Below are positions 25,747-35,158 of a stretch of 64,000 nucleotides of DNA, piece after piece. The stretch is from Geobacter sp. FeAm09. Lineage in GTDB: Bacteria; Desulfobacterota; Desulfuromonadia; Geobacterales; Pseudopelobacteraceae. Each line of letters opens with the position of its first letter. Position 1 is the stretch's first letter. The notes under the pieces are model-generated. The model was given only the letters and a program-made list of their open reading frames with translations, was not told the DNA's origin and did not search any database. The stretch spans positions 372,001 through 436,000 of the forward strand of contig NZ_CP042466.1 in assembly GCF_008330225.1 (NCBI RefSeq), written 5' to 3'. The position numbers and the translations under genes were made by a program.

Positions 25747-27069
25747 ATGAGTGTTTCTGAAACAAAACCGGATGCCGCACTGCTGAGTACTACGCACAGC
25801 GTCTGCCCGGTCTGTCTGGGGGTCGTTGGTGCCCGGATCGTTGCCGAAGGCAAAACCGTCTATATGAACAAGGAGTGCCCCGAACACGGGAGGTTCAAAA
25901 CCTACCTCTGGCCGGATGTGGAACATTACACCTGGATGAACTCCTTCAAGTTCCCCTTTGTCAAGCCGGAACAGCCTGTGCCGGCATCGCAGGGATGCCC
26001 CCAGGATTGCGGATTGTGCACGTCGCATCTGCGGCATCCGACGCTGGTGGAGATCGAGCTCACGCAGCGGTGCAACCTGCGCTGCCCGGTCTGTTTCATG
26101 GCGGCCGAAGCGGTGCAGGCTGCGGCGCAGCCGGGGCCGGACCTGGCTGCGCTGGAAGCCATGTACCGGGCGATCATGGAAAAAACCGGCCCATCCACCA
26201 GCATTCAGCTTACCGGCGGTGAACCGACCATTCGCAAGGATTTGCCGGATATCGTCCGTCTGGGCAAGCGTGTCGGTTTCGAAGCCATCGAAGTCAATAC
26301 CAACGGCGTGGTGATCGCCCAGCACCCGGAGTTTGTGACGGAGTTGCTCGAAGCGGGAATAAGCGGCATCTACATGCAGTTCGACGGCCTGACCTCCGAG
26401 GTGTATGACAAAATCCGCGGCGGAGACCTGCTGAAGATCAAGCTGCAGGCCATCGAAAACTGCCGAAAAGCCGGCGTCCAGGTCGTTCTTGCTATGACGA
26501 TCATCGAGGGCATCAACCATGACCAGCTTGGCGCGGTGCTGCAGTTCGCTCTGCAAAACCGCGATGTGATTGCCGGCATTGCCTATCAGCCGGCCTTTGG
26601 CTCCGGGCGCTTCGACGTCTCCAACGAACGGCGGCTTACCATGGGGGATGTGGCCAACCTTCTGGCTGAACAGAGCGACGGCATTCTGACTCCCTACGAC
26701 CTGTGGCCCTTGGGCTGTTCCCATCCGACCTGCGATTCTGCAACCTATATCGTTGAAGACCGGGGGCGGTTCAGGCCGCTTACCGGCATGATCACCACCA
26801 AGGAGTACGTGGAGCATTTCGATCCTGCCAGCCCCCAGGGGTCCGTGCTCCCGGATATCGCCGACAAGATGTTTCCCGAACTTGGTCCGGGCCTGTCCAT
26901 TGTCGTGATGAGCTACATGGATGCCATGAACATGGACCTCAAGCGTCTCAAGGAGTGCAGCATGACCGTGGCCGGGCCGAATGGGGAACTGATCCCGTTC
27001 TGCTCATACCAGTTGACGAATATCCATGGCAAGAAGAGGTCGGAGATCGGCTCCGGGAACGCGGCATGA
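25747..27069 (+). CDS. Radical SAM enzyme with N-terminal zinc-ribbon-like region (MJ0619/tetraether-synthase-like)
   Basis: The 440-residue protein has an N-terminal Cys region (CPVC-L, CPEHG, then CPQDCGLC near 83-90) and the radical SAM core CNLRCPVC (about 105-112), with the LTGGEPTIRKDL SAM-binding motif. More cysteines (GCSHPTC, and C in IPFCSYQ) follow. This architecture matches the MJ0619-type group, which includes tetraether lipid synthases and proposed pterin methylases. Its stop overlaps the next molybdoenzyme start by 4 nt, a sign of coupled translation. It may modify the pterin, the enzyme or a lipid; only the family is certain. TAGGAG lies upstream. Confidence 0.82.
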   Translation: MSVSETKPDAALLSTTHSVCPVCLGVVGARIVAEGKTVYMNKECPEHGRFKTYLWPDVEHYTWMNSFKFPFVKPEQPVPASQGCPQDCGLCTSHLRHPTLVEIELTQRCNLRCPVCFMAAEAVQAAAQPGPDLAALEAMYRAIMEKTGPSTSIQLTGGEPTIRKDLPDIVRLGKRVGFEAIEVNTNGVVIAQHPEFVTELLEAGISGIYMQFDGLTSEVYDKIRGGDLLKIKLQAIENCRKAGVQVVLAMTIIEGINHDQLGAVLQFALQNRDVIAGIAYQPAFGSGRFDVSNERRLTMGDVANLLAEQSDGILTPYDLWPLGCSHPTCDSATYIVEDRGRFRPLTGMITTKEYVEHFDPASPQGSVLPDIADKMFPELGPGLSIVVMSYMDAMNMDLKRLKECSMTVAGPNGELIPFCSYQLTNIHGKKRSEIGSGNAA

Positions 27070-29240
27070 AAGAGACGGTAAAGACAAATTGCCGTTTTTG
27101 CGGCTATCAATGTGGACTGATGGCAACGGTTGACGATGGCCGGGTCGTGGCGGTGGAGCCCGACCCGACCCAATACCCCGGCGATGCGACGATCCAGCGC
27201 GGCTGCCACCGGTGGCGTCTCGTGCCCGAGTTCCTGGATCATCCCGAGCGGGTCAACCATCCCCTGAAGCGGGTGGGGGAGCGGGGCAGTGGGAAGTGGG
27301 AGCGCATCACCTGGGACCAGGCCCTGGACGAGATCGCGGGAAAACTGGCCCTGCTCAAGGAACAATTTGGTCCCGAGACCCTGGCGAGCTGCATCGGCGG
27401 CCCTCATGCGGTCTTCTGGCCCCTGCACCGGTTCATGACCCTGTTCGGCAGCCCCAACAACGTGGGCATCGGCCAGATTTGCTGGAATCCGGGCACATTG
27501 ATCAATTCCGTGACCTATGGCTGGACTATCGACAATGAACTCGACCCGCAATTCACCAAGTGCGCCATACTCTGGGGCGTCAATCAGGCCGAGTCGGACA
27601 ACTCGTTGCTCTGGCACCAGATAATGAAGTTCAGCCGTACGGGGAAGCCCCTGGTCGTGATCGACCCGCGGCGCACCCGGACCGCCGAGCGGGCTACCCA
27701 TTGGCTGGCGGTGCGTCCCGGTACGGATGCCGTTCTCGCCATGGGCTTCATCAACGTCATCATAACCGAGCGGCTCTACAATACGGAGTTTGTGGACGCC
27801 TGGTGCCACGGCTTCGACCGTTTGGCGAACCAGGCGGCTCCGTACACCCCGCAGCATGTGGAAGCCATTACCGGAATCAAGGCGGAGGTTGTTGCGGAAG
27901 TTGCCCGCCTTTATGCCGGGAACACGCCGTCGTCCTTGTTCCCCGGGCGTGGTGTGGACCAGATCGGGCGAAACAGCGTCCCGACACACCACGCCTTTGC
28001 GGCATTGCGGGCAATTACCGGGAACCTTGATGCAAAAGGGGCATCGCACCTGACGGAAATGCCGGATTTCATCCCGGAGCTCGACCTTGAGTTGAGCGAG
28101 CAGTTCCCGGAATCGTTGCGCGCCAAACAGCTTGGCGACCTGAAGCTGCAATCCTACGCGACCTACGACCGCATCCGGCAGTTGACCCTGAAACACGGCA
28201 AGCGCCTCCCCATGCGCTACCTGACCTCGGCCCAGCCGAATCTCGTCTGGCGGGCCATGCTGACGGGAAAACCGTATCCCATACGCTCGCTCATCGTCAT
28301 GGCGACCAACCCGCTTCTGACGCAGGCTGACGCCGGTCTGCTGTATGAAGCGCTGAAAAGCCTGGATCTTCTCGTGGTCCTGGAACTGTTCCAGACCCCC
28401 ACATCGATGCTGGCGGACTATGTGCTGCCCAGTGCCGGGGCGCTGGAACGGCCGCTGTTCGAAACAAAGGCCGGCACGTCCAACCTGATCTATGGCGGCG
28501 CAAAAGCCGTGGCGCCGTACTACGAGCGTCGTTCCGACTTCGATTTCTGGAGCGCCCTGGGTCGCCGGCTCGGCCAGGAAGCCCATTGGCCGTGGGAAAG
28601 CTTCGAAGAAAGCCTGGAGGCAACGCTGGCTCCCACGGGGGTAAGTTGGGACTTATTCTGTCAGTATGGCCTGTATAACCTGCCGGAAGAATACGGCAAG
28701 TACGAGCAAATTGATTTCCAGAGCGGCAAGCCTGCCGGATTTGCCACTACCACCGGCAAGGTTGAGCTGTACAATGAACTGCTTGCGGAGATCGGCGGGG
28801 ACCCCCTGCCGTCCCCCAAGCCGCTTGAACAACCGGGGGAGGATTTTCCGCTGCACCTTATCACCGGGGCGCGGTATCAGCCGTTTTACGCCTCCAGCTT
28901 CCGCCAGTTCGGCTCGCTGAGACCGCTTCATCCCGAACCGTGGGCCGAAGTCAGCAGCACTACCGCAACGAAACTGGGGCTTGAGGACGGTTGCCGGGTA
29001 TGGGTCGAGACCGGGCGGGGCAAGGCGCAATTTGTCCTGAAAGTTTCCCAGATGTGCGATAATGTGGTAAGTGTGGAATACGGCTGGTGGTACCCTGAAC
29101 TGCCCGCCTCGGAGCCATCCCTCGGCGGCCTGTGGCTTGCCAATGCCAACGTGCTGACCAATGCCGATTATGAAGCCTCGGACCCGCTGGTCGGCACGGC
29201 GACCTACAACGGCATCCCCTGCCGCGTGCTGGAGATATGA
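27066..29240 (+). CDS. Molybdopterin oxidoreductase catalytic subunit, acetylene hydratase-like (second copy)
   Basis: The 724-residue bis-MGD enzyme starts at the ATG overlapping the radical SAM stop; a longer frame upstream lies inside that gene and is not used. The [4Fe-4S] motif is C9-x2-C12-x3-C16-x30-C47. C139 in GQICWNPG matches the metal-ligand cysteine position. It is similar to the 19.4-kb protein throughout (HPLKRVGERGSGKWERITWDQALDEI, VIDPRRTRTAE, YGWWYPE). No Fe-S or NrfD subunit gene follows, so it may share subunits with the 19.4-kb complex, use a soluble donor, or catalyse a non-redox reaction. Confidence 0.85.
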   Translation: MKETVKTNCRFCGYQCGLMATVDDGRVVAVEPDPTQYPGDATIQRGCHRWRLVPEFLDHPERVNHPLKRVGERGSGKWERITWDQALDEIAGKLALLKEQFGPETLASCIGGPHAVFWPLHRFMTLFGSPNNVGIGQICWNPGTLINSVTYGWTIDNELDPQFTKCAILWGVNQAESDNSLLWHQIMKFSRTGKPLVVIDPRRTRTAERATHWLAVRPGTDAVLAMGFINVIITERLYNTEFVDAWCHGFDRLANQAAPYTPQHVEAITGIKAEVVAEVARLYAGNTPSSLFPGRGVDQIGRNSVPTHHAFAALRAITGNLDAKGASHLTEMPDFIPELDLELSEQFPESLRAKQLGDLKLQSYATYDRIRQLTLKHGKRLPMRYLTSAQPNLVWRAMLTGKPYPIRSLIVMATNPLLTQADAGLLYEALKSLDLLVVLELFQTPTSMLADYVLPSAGALERPLFETKAGTSNLIYGGAKAVAPYYERRSDFDFWSALGRRLGQEAHWPWESFEESLEATLAPTGVSWDLFCQYGLYNLPEEYGKYEQIDFQSGKPAGFATTTGKVELYNELLAEIGGDPLPSPKPLEQPGEDFPLHLITGARYQPFYASSFRQFGSLRPLHPEPWAEVSSTTATKLGLEDGCRVWVETGRGKAQFVLKVSQMCDNVVSVEYGWWYPELPASEPSLGGLWLANANVLTNADYEASDPLVGTATYNGIPCRVLEI

Positions 29241-29322
29241 AAAAGAAGCGCTACCTTCCGCAGCGCCATGCATGGTATTTTACAAGGCCTCCACGACGGG
29301 GCCGGCAAGAGAGTGTGTCTCC

Positions 29323-29952
29323 ATGATAGAAGCAAATGTGCTGTTACTCTTTTTTACGACCTCGCTGCTCCTGTCCCTGTCGCCCGGGCCGGACAACCTG
29401 TTTGTCCTGGCGCAGGCGGCACAGCAGGGGGTGAGGGCCGGGTTTCTGGTTACCTTGGGGCTGTGCGGCGGGCTTGTGGTCCACACCACCGCGGTTACCT
29501 TCGGGCTGGCGGCGGTCTTCGCGGCGTCCGCCACCGCTTTCACCGTCCTGAAGTTCGCCGGCGCCGGGTATCTGCTCTACCTGGCCTGGCAATCGTTCCG
29601 GGCGGGTGCCCAGACCGGGCCGGCGAACAAGGTGGACCAACTGAGCCCGGGCCAGCTCTTCCGACGCGGCATCATCATGAACGTCACCAACCCCAAGGTG
29701 TCCATCTTCTTTCTGGCGTTTCTCCCCCAGTTCGTCGATCCGCACAGGGGGCCACTGGCCGTGCAGTTCCTGCTGCTGGGCTGCCTGTTCATCGTCGCCA
29801 CGATTCTGGTGTTCGGAGCGGTCAGCCTCCTGGCCGGGGCGCTGGGGGACAAGCTCAGGCAATCCGCCCGGGCGCAACTGCTGTTGAACCGCATCGCAGG
29901 TACCATCTTTGCCGGCCTTGCCATCAAGCTGGCCACGGCCCGGCGTTTTTGA
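29323..29952 (+). CDS. LysE/RhtB-family exporter
   Basis: The 209-residue inner membrane protein has about six helices. The family signature is SLSPGPDNLFVLAQA near the start, and the NPKVSIFFLAFLPQFV motif sits mid-protein. Members export amino acids or related small metabolites. It lies 82 nt after the molybdoenzyme and just before moaC on the same strand. The in-frame extension upstream has no good start. Its link to the molybdoenzyme cluster is positional only. Confidence 0.85.
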   Translation: MIEANVLLLFFTTSLLLSLSPGPDNLFVLAQAAQQGVRAGFLVTLGLCGGLVVHTTAVTFGLAAVFAASATAFTVLKFAGAGYLLYLAWQSFRAGAQTGPANKVDQLSPGQLFRRGIIMNVTNPKVSIFFLAFLPQFVDPHRGPLAVQFLLLGCLFIVATILVFGAVSLLAGALGDKLRQSARAQLLLNRIAGTIFAGLAIKLATARRF

Positions 29953-29982
29953 CGCCGCACACTCCAAACACAGGTGAGGACC

Positions 29983-30465
29983 ATGAATTTCAACCATTTC
30001 GATGATCGCGGCAATGCCATTATGGTGGATGTGAGCGGCAAGCAGGAAACCTTACGGACGGCTACGGCCGCGGCGGATGTACACATGTCCGCCAAGGTGC
30101 TTGACGCCATTCTGAACAGCACGGTCGCCAAGGGGGATGTGCTGGGGGTTGCACGCCTGGCCGGCATCATGGCGGCAAAACGGACGCCGGACCTGATCCC
30201 GCTTTCCCATCCGCTCTCCCTCCATTCCGTGGCGGTGGAGTTCGCGCCGGACAGCACCGCGGGCAAGATCGAGGTGCAGTGCACCGTCCGCGCCTTCGAG
30301 CGCACCGGCGTCGAAATGGAAGCCATGACCGGCGCCGCCCTGGCCGCCCTGACCATCTATGACATGTGCAAAGGGACCGACAAGTCCATCAGCATTGGCG
30401 ACATACGGCTTCTGTACAAGGAAGGCGGCAAAAGCGGCGTGTACCGCCGGGAGGAGGGGCAATGA
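29983..30465 (+). CDS. moaC: Cyclic pyranopterin monophosphate synthase MoaC
   Basis: The 160-residue enzyme converts the MoaA product (3',8-cyclo-7,8-dihydro-GTP) to cyclic pyranopterin monophosphate, an early Moco step. Conserved features are MVDVSGK near the start, LIPLSHPL, and GVEMEAMTGA in the active-site region, with D and K residues (YDMCKGTDK) near the end. It starts at ATG after AGGTGAGG; a GTG three codons earlier is less likely. It overlaps mog by 4 nt. Confidence 0.96.
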   Translation: MNFNHFDDRGNAIMVDVSGKQETLRTATAAADVHMSAKVLDAILNSTVAKGDVLGVARLAGIMAAKRTPDLIPLSHPLSLHSVAVEFAPDSTAGKIEVQCTVRAFERTGVEMEAMTGAALAALTIYDMCKGTDKSISIGDIRLLYKEGGKSGVYRREEGQ

Positions 30466-30959
30466 GAGCGGCCATCCTGACCTTGAGCGACAAGGGATCG
30501 CGGGGCGAACGCGTTGACGAGAGCGGGCCGGCCCTGGCCTCATGGCTGGCGGAGCGTGGGGTGACCACGGTGCAGACCGAGGTCATCCCCGACGATCTGG
30601 AGCAAATCGTGGCCGTACTGAGTGCATGGGCCGATGCCGATGCGGCCGACCTGATCCTGACCACGGGGGGCACCGGCGTTTCGCCGCGGGACGTAACCCC
30701 GGAAGCAACCATGAAGGTGGTTGAGCGCCTGATTCCGGGCATCGGTGAACTGATGCGCCTGAAGAGCCTGGAAAAGACCCCCATGGCATCGTTGTCGCGG
30801 GCTCTGGCCGGGATTCGTGGTCAGACGCTGATCATCAACCTGCCGGGGAGCCCCAAGGGAGCACGGGAGAATCTGGAGGCGGTCTGGCCGGTTATCGGCC
30901 ATGCCGTGGAAAAGATTCGTGGCGACGAGAGCGATTGCGGGGGAAAATTTTCCCACTGA
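30462..30959 (+). CDS. mog: Molybdopterin adenylyltransferase (Mog/MoaB type)
   Basis: The 165-residue protein has the MogA/MoaB/CinA fold signature TTGGTGVSPRDVTPEAT and NLPGSPKGARENLE. It adenylates molybdopterin before MoeA inserts metal. It starts in the moaC stop (ATGA overlap) with GGAGGAGG upstream, so MoaC and Mog are translationally coupled. The short intergenic gap to moaC and the preceding molybdoenzyme place Moco supply with enzyme synthesis. Confidence 0.94.
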   Translation: MRAAILTLSDKGSRGERVDESGPALASWLAERGVTTVQTEVIPDDLEQIVAVLSAWADADAADLILTTGGTGVSPRDVTPEATMKVVERLIPGIGELMRLKSLEKTPMASLSRALAGIRGQTLIINLPGSPKGARENLEAVWPVIGHAVEKIRGDESDCGGKFSH

Positions 30960-31037
30960 TCCTGTTCTCTCCTGCTTGCCGGGGAAAAACGGAGGGGGGC
31001 GGACTGGCTGGCCTGGAGGCCCCTTCGGGTCGGTTCG

Positions 31038-31451
31038 TCAGCCCGCAACGGGGGGCAGGCCGACCGCAAACCGGCCGTAATCTGCATCCGATTTGAGAAT
31101 ATGTTCCGATAGCCAGCTCCCAAGGAAGTTCATCACCTCGAGGGACAGGTCCCCCTTTCCCATGTGGAAATTATTCTGGATTTCCACGATCCTGCGGTAG
31201 AACTTGTCGTGTTCCTCGCAGTGCTGACGGAATTGAGGATATTCGTGCAGCCCCATCCGGAGCTCTTCCGCGGCGAAATGGTTCATGGCGTAGTCTATCA
31301 GCATATCGAGGACGATGCCCAGCGCTTCCCTGTCGGAACCGCCCGCGAAATCGTCATAGACCTCATTCAGCAGGCTCACTAAGTGCTTGTGGTGCTCATC
31401 AAATGGTTGCATGCCAAGTTCGAATTTTTTATCCCACTCTATAATAGGCAT
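31038..31451 (-). CDS. Bacteriohemerythrin
   Basis: The 137-residue single-domain hemerythrin carries a full set of di-iron ligands: H20/H21 region (FDEHHKHL), HF-x2-EE (about 58-62), Y-QFRQH-x3-H (about 71-79) and EHI-x3-D near 116-121. Such proteins bind O2 or store and sense it in anaerobes. It lies between the mog gene and the V4R activator, transcribed with the latter's strand. ATG at 31451 is the natural start. Confidence 0.93.
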   Translation of the reverse strand: MPIIEWDKKFELGMQPFDEHHKHLVSLLNEVYDDFAGGSDREALGIVLDMLIDYAMNHFAAEELRMGLHEYPQFRQHCEEHDKFYRRIVEIQNNFHMGKGDLSLEVMNFLGSWLSEHILKSDADYGRFAVGLPPVAG

Positions 31452-31569
31452 TACTCGTTACTCTCCATCTGGTCTCGGATAGTTCAAATCTCTGCACATG
31501 CGAAATCGTTTTTCGCTGCTATTCGGAGGAAACCGGCGGTTTCCGTTCACCATGGCGTGCCGGCGTGCT

Positions 31570-33227
31570 CTATTGCACCGTATCCTGGGCCTCGTATTCC
31601 TTGAGTTTGCGGTAGAGCGTGGCCAGGCCGATGTTCAGCTCGCTGGCGGCCTGGGCCTTGTTGTCCCCCACCGCGTGGAGCACCCCCAGGATGTAGTCCC
31701 GCTCGATCTCCTCCAGGGGACGGATGCAGCCCGACACCACCGGCTTCAGCAGCATGGCCCGCAACTCGCACGGCAGGTCGCTGATGTCGATCTGGCTGTC
31801 CTGGCACATGGCCACGGCGTACTCCACGGCGTTCTGCAACTCCCGCACATTGCCCGGCCAGTCGTAGCGGAGCAGTTGGTCGGCGGCGTTGGGGGTGAAC
31901 CCGGTGATGGGCCGCCCCTGGCCGTGGGCGATCTTGGTAAGGAAGAAACGGGCCAGGGGGAGGATGTCCTCGTTGCGCTCCCGCAGGGGGGGGACCTGCA
32001 GCTCGATCACCCGCAGGCGGTAGTACAGGTCCTGGCGGAAGCGGCCGGCGGTGATCTCGTCCGCCAGGTTGCGGTTGGTGGCCGCCACCACCCGCACGTT
32101 GACGGGGCGGGACTTGTTCTCGCCCACGCGCCGCACCTCGTGCTCCTGCAGGGCGCGCAGCAGCTTGACCTGCATGCCGGGGGACACCTCGCCGATCTCG
32201 TCCAGGAACAGGGTCCCCCGGCGGCCGCCTCGAAGAGCCCGACCCGGTCCTTGTCCGCGCCGGTGAAGGAGCCCTTGGCGTGGCCGAACAGCTCGCTCTC
32301 CAGGAGGGTCTCGGTGAGGGCGCCGCAGTTGACGGCCACGAAGGGGCGGGCGGCCCGGGCGGACTGGTCGTGGATGAAGTGGGCCATGAGCTCCTTGCCC
32401 ACGCCGCTCTCCCCGGTGATCATCACCGCGGAATCGACCTTGGCCACGCGCCAGGCGATATCGACGGCATTGCGCATGGCCTGGCTGCGGGTCATGATGA
32501 GGGGCGGGGTATCGACCCCTTCCAGGAAGGCCAACTGCTTCTGCCGTTTTTTCAGTTTGCTCTCCGTACAGCGGAGCTTGTCGCTCAACTCCTTGAATAA
32601 TGCCGGGAAAGACTCCATTCGATAATAAACCAGGTGGGGCTCGATCTCCGGTCCCCAATTCTCCTTGAAGCGGGCCGTGACGTGGCAGGTGGCGTCCCCC
32701 TTGCCGCAACACTGGTCTTCAATGAAAATAACATCCCGCCCCTCGACGTAGGATGAAAAACCGCTGGCAAAGGCCACCTCCGTCCAGCAGACCGGTTCAT
32801 CCGCTTTTCCGACATGCAACAGGTGCTGCTCTGCTTCGTAGCTGTCATCCCATGAAGAGGATATGAGCGGTTCGTCCCCGTCCCCGTCGGTGCGCGTATT
32901 GTGATGGACCCCGATCAGGCCGGTCAGCGAATGGAGCTTCGAACCGGCGTATCCTTTCGAATCCTTCCATACCTCCGGCATGTTGAGGCGGATGTTCATG
33001 GCCGTGCGCCAGCCGTTGGCATAGCCGAAGCGGGTGAGGATGCTCCGCGCGGCGAACGTCCCCAGGGTATCGATGAGTTCCTTGCGAAGGAGTCCCATGG
33101 CGAACGCATTGAGCAGGATGGCCCTTTCTCCCAACAGCTCGATCACGCCACCTTCGGGATTGAAGGAAAGCAGCTCCCGCAAGTCCAAATCTCCAAGTCT
33201 CATCACATGCCCCCTCTGGGTTGCCAA
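31570..33227 (-). pseudogene. XylR/DmpR-type sigma-54 activator with V4R aromatic-sensing domain, one-base frameshift
   Basis: The intact product would be about 552 residues. Residues 1-120 form the XylR_N domain and about 130-190 the V4R domain with cysteines in EDQCCGKGDATCHV, the region that binds zinc and aromatic effectors in DmpR/PoxR. The AAA+ domain has Walker A GESGVGKE (about 271) and the sigma-54 contact loop GSFTGA (about 317, instead of GAFTGA). A Fis-type HTH ends the protein (AASELNIGLATLYRKL). The frame breaks at a five-C run on the plus strand (32215-32219); one more base restores [11 protein letters not shown]. It lies divergent to porin promoter P5 and is the best candidate regulator of P1-P8. 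Confidence 0.85.
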
Positions 33228-33409
33228 GATAATTTGTCACTTGTTTTGTATACGGTAAATCAATGCATTAGCCACGCAATACGCACACCATATATAAGAA
33301 TATTACTGCTATGCAAAAAGGTGCCCAAAATCGTCATTCAGGTCTATCTGTAGAAATATCAAGCTGTTAGAATTGCATGTGCCGAGTGATGCGGGGTGGC
33401 AGCAAAACC

Positions 33410-33439
33410 AAGGGGCCTAATAAGCCCCTTAATTTTTTT
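33410..33439 (+). terminator. Rho-independent terminator upstream of P5
   Basis: AAGGGGC pairs with GCCCCTT around CTAATAA, followed by AATTTTTTT. Its T tract overlaps the first bases of activator site 1 of P5. It would insulate the porin unit from readthrough. Confidence 0.75.
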
Positions 33440-33549
33440 CATAATGATAAGGGCCATATCAAAACAAGAAAATTATGTCTAGGCAATTATTAAATAGGTT
33501 AAGGAAAACAGATTGTTACATATTTCAATCGAGTGGCATGACTGATGCT
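33436..33549 (+). promoter_or_regulatory. P5: tandem activator sites plus sigma-54 promoter for porin copy 1
   Basis: Site 1 is TTTTCATAATGATAA (33436-33450). Site 2 is ATATCAAAACAAGAA (33456-33470), 20 bp apart. The promoter is TGGCATGACTGATGCT (33534-33549), with GG and GC 10 bp apart and 65 bp from site 2 to GG. The -12 box is slightly weaker (ATGCT). Confidence 0.83.
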
Positions 33550-33690
33550 AATATGTGTGGCAGGTGGAAATACGAATCCTGGTGGACTCGGGGAGGAGGG
33601 GCGGTAAAGCGGATTATATGGATTTCCTGTGCTATGTCTGACCGATTGGCCTTTTGTGCCAATGGGTAAATTCACCATAAGGAGACGAGA

Positions 33691-34887
33691 ATGAAGAGAG
33701 GGATTGTTGGAGTGGTAGCATGTGCGGCGTCGGTGGCGCTGTCTGTACCCGCGTTGGCGGTGGACTTCAGTGGTTACGGTGCGGTCCGGGTTGGTACGTA
33801 CTGGACGCAGAACCAGTATTACAGTGCCACTGCGGGAGCGAGCTATGGCGCTCGGAGGAGCGACAGCGACTTCAGCCTCGACCTGATGGGCGACAGCCTT
33901 GTGGGCGTCCGCGTGAAGGAAGGGGACTTTTCGGCGGTGGCTGAAATGGGCGCTTTCAACCCGAAGGCCGCGAGCTCCGGTCCTGAAGTTCGGTTGCTGT
34001 TTGGTGAATGGGATTTCGGGAAGGGCAAGATTCGCGTGGGTAAAGCGCCCAGCCCGTACGTGTACCGCACGCAGATGACGTGGGACAGCGACGGCGGTAT
34101 GAACGCCTACGGCTCGCTGTGGGACGGCCGTTACGCCCAGATCAAACTGACCATGAACAACGGCTTTTACTTCACCCTGATGCAGCCGCGTGCCGGTGCC
34201 GGCAGCGTCTACACCAGCAACGCCGCTGGTGCCGGCAGCAGCCTTGCGGCCTTCTCCGAGACAGCCAACACCTACGCCACGACGTACACGAACTACAACA
34301 CCATCATGCCGAAGATCGTGACGGGCTACGAAGGCAAACTGTCGAACTGGACCTACGGCGGCGGCGTATCGTACAACCTGTACAACCTTGAGCGTGTCAC
34401 GGCTGCCAACGCCACTCCGATCAAGACGGACATCCACTCGTACCTGGTCTTCTTCCACGGCAAGGTTGACGTAGCACCGGTTGAATTCAGCTACAACCTT
34501 TTCACGGGCCGGAACCTGGGCGACCTGATGAGCTCTGCGGCGAGCGCCTATGTTGCGACCTCTGCGACGTTCAGCACGACGGGCACGGCCTCCTACTATG
34601 ACGTAACGAACGACGCGAACGCGTACACGTACGGTGGCTGGGGCCAGATCGGCTACACGGTGAACCCGAAGCTGAAGATCTATGCGGGCGCGTCCTACGT
34701 ATCTGACGACAACCGCAAGACCCGTGCGGACGAGCGTTTTGCCGCTTTCGTGAACGCGCATTACCAGGTGAGCAAGAACTTCAAGATCGTGCCTGAGATT
34801 GGCTACATGAACGACATGACGAACACGCTTGGCAACAAGGAGCCGCGGACGCTGGAAGCCGGCGCCAAGTGGGAAATGAGCTTCTAG
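33691..34887 (+). CDS. Outer membrane porin, copy 1
   Basis: The 398-residue precursor has a signal peptide (cleavage after ALA, near residue 23) and a beta-barrel pattern of alternating aromatic and polar strands ending in a C-terminal Phe (KWEMSF), the usual signal for outer membrane insertion. It lacks cysteine in the mature part and has glycine/tyrosine-rich strands and Thr/Ser loops. It is identical at protein level to the gene at 44277-45473, with only synonymous DNA differences. A conserved hairpin (ATTGGC...GCCAAT) lies in the leader, then AAGGAGACGAGA. P5 drives it. It probably admits the substrate of the regulon. Confidence 0.85.
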   Translation: MKRGIVGVVACAASVALSVPALAVDFSGYGAVRVGTYWTQNQYYSATAGASYGARRSDSDFSLDLMGDSLVGVRVKEGDFSAVAEMGAFNPKAASSGPEVRLLFGEWDFGKGKIRVGKAPSPYVYRTQMTWDSDGGMNAYGSLWDGRYAQIKLTMNNGFYFTLMQPRAGAGSVYTSNAAGAGSSLAAFSETANTYATTYTNYNTIMPKIVTGYEGKLSNWTYGGGVSYNLYNLERVTAANATPIKTDIHSYLVFFHGKVDVAPVEFSYNLFTGRNLGDLMSSAASAYVATSATFSTTGTASYYDVTNDANAYTYGGWGQIGYTVNPKLKIYAGASYVSDDNRKTRADERFAAFVNAHYQVSKNFKIVPEIGYMNDMTNTLGNKEPRTLEAGAKWEMSF

Positions 34888-34934
34888 TCAACGATAGCTT
34901 CACGAGGCTCGCAACCAGAACCTCCTTCATGTAA

Positions 34935-34963
34935 TGGGGGGGAGAAATCCCCCCGCTTCTTTA
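34935..34963 (+). terminator. Terminator after porin copy 1
   Basis: GGGGGG pairs with CCCCCC around AGAAAT, followed by GCTTCTTT. The second porin copy carries the same hairpin with a better T tract. Confidence 0.8.
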
Positions 34964-35158
34964 TGAACCCGTTTCATCAAAAGGAAGTACTTGTGTCTGT
35001 CTGCATGAGATGTACTATCTGCAAATAATGGAATTCGCTAGTGTCAGGACCTGAATAAGCCAGTTAACAGCCGTTTTTGCATGTTTTATATACAGAAGAA
35101 AGTTAAGATTAACAGCGGATGGTACCATTTCCGCATATCCAAAAGGAGGTAGTAAAAT

